From positions 1-35,173 of the IMG/VR virus record IMGVR_UViG_3300023174_000392: a DNA stretch of 35,173 nt; one strand, written 5' to 3'. The position numbers and the translations under genes are program-made. Every line of letters starts with the position of its first letter. Positions within the stretch are counted from its first letter, which is position 1. The stretch is from a virus. The notes under the pieces are model-generated. The model was not told the DNA's origin, did not search any database, and saw only the letters and a program-made list of their open reading frames with translations. Below are positions 35,163 through 35,173 of the stretch, piece by piece.

Positions 35163-35173
35163 TTATTTCCTAT

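Noticed and set aside
1-35173. Lysogeny functions (integrase, repressor, attachment sites)
   Set aside because: No recombinase or repressor was seen; tRNA genes here are complete phage genes next to HNH genes, not split attachment sites. Absence in this window does not exclude them elsewhere in the genome.

Overview
The window is part of an AT-rich tailed double-stranded DNA phage genome. It carries both terminase subunits, a CHAP endolysin, membrane proteins that look like holins, and a complete phage-type replication set: helicase, primase, SSB-like protein, DNA polymerase III alpha, RecA, a RuvC-like resolvase and an AddB/Cas4-type nuclease. Several genes point to an actinobacterial host. 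These are a WhiB-type iron-sulfur regulator, a DUF7455-type zinc protein, a short Cys/His protein family common in actinophages, and many leaderless genes whose ATG starts 6-7 bases after a -10 box. Low GC, and a Sec-exported surface-like protein whose C-terminal tail resembles those of freshwater Actinobacteria, suggest a freshwater (acI/Nanopelagicales-like) host. That host call is an inference. No integrase, repressor or attachment site was seen.

Layout. At 1-134 (minus) lies the beginning of a structural-type gene that runs off the window. At 209-2580 (plus) a tight chain of very small, often Cys/His-rich genes is driven by two nearly identical consensus promoters. The chain ends with an endonuclease VII-like HNH gene that runs into tRNA-Ile(UAU) and tRNA-Arg(UCU). 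A divergent promoter pair near 3156-3188 serves a DUF5872-like virion protein (minus) and a Dps-like protein plus HAD phosphatase (plus). From 4060 to the right end everything is on the minus strand. Read right to left (in transcription order) it is: replication and recombination (35162 to 22900), terminase (22908 to 20604), two large exported proteins (20582 to 16294), small membrane proteins, a proteasome-like Ntn hydrolase and an exported subtilase (16300 to 14113), tRNA-Asn, an HNH gene and tRNA-Gly (14105 to 13592), Hsp20, endolysin and small proteins (13521 to 11663), nuclease, thioredoxin and structural or unknown proteins (11662 to 7055), a second holin-like protein, and a glycosyltransferase/methyltransferase cluster (6720 to 4060).

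The most notable observations are these. (1) Two unrelated HNH genes each end inside the 5' end of a tRNA, using tRNA bases U8-A9-G10 as their UAG stop. All three HNH genes in the window carry the same kind of portable leaderless promoter (TGN-TATAAT, 6 bases, ATG). (2) A promoter/RBS region ahead of the Ntn hydrolase can hide its ribosome binding site in read-through RNA but not in RNA from its own promoter. (3) Two Sec-exported surface proteins, an exported subtilase, an Ntn hydrolase and membrane proteins lie together, which suggests a module that remodels the host envelope. (4) The RecA P-loop is atypical, and a phage tRNA-Ile carries the rare UAU anticodon. All functional statements come from reading the sequence and remembered family features; no database search was run.
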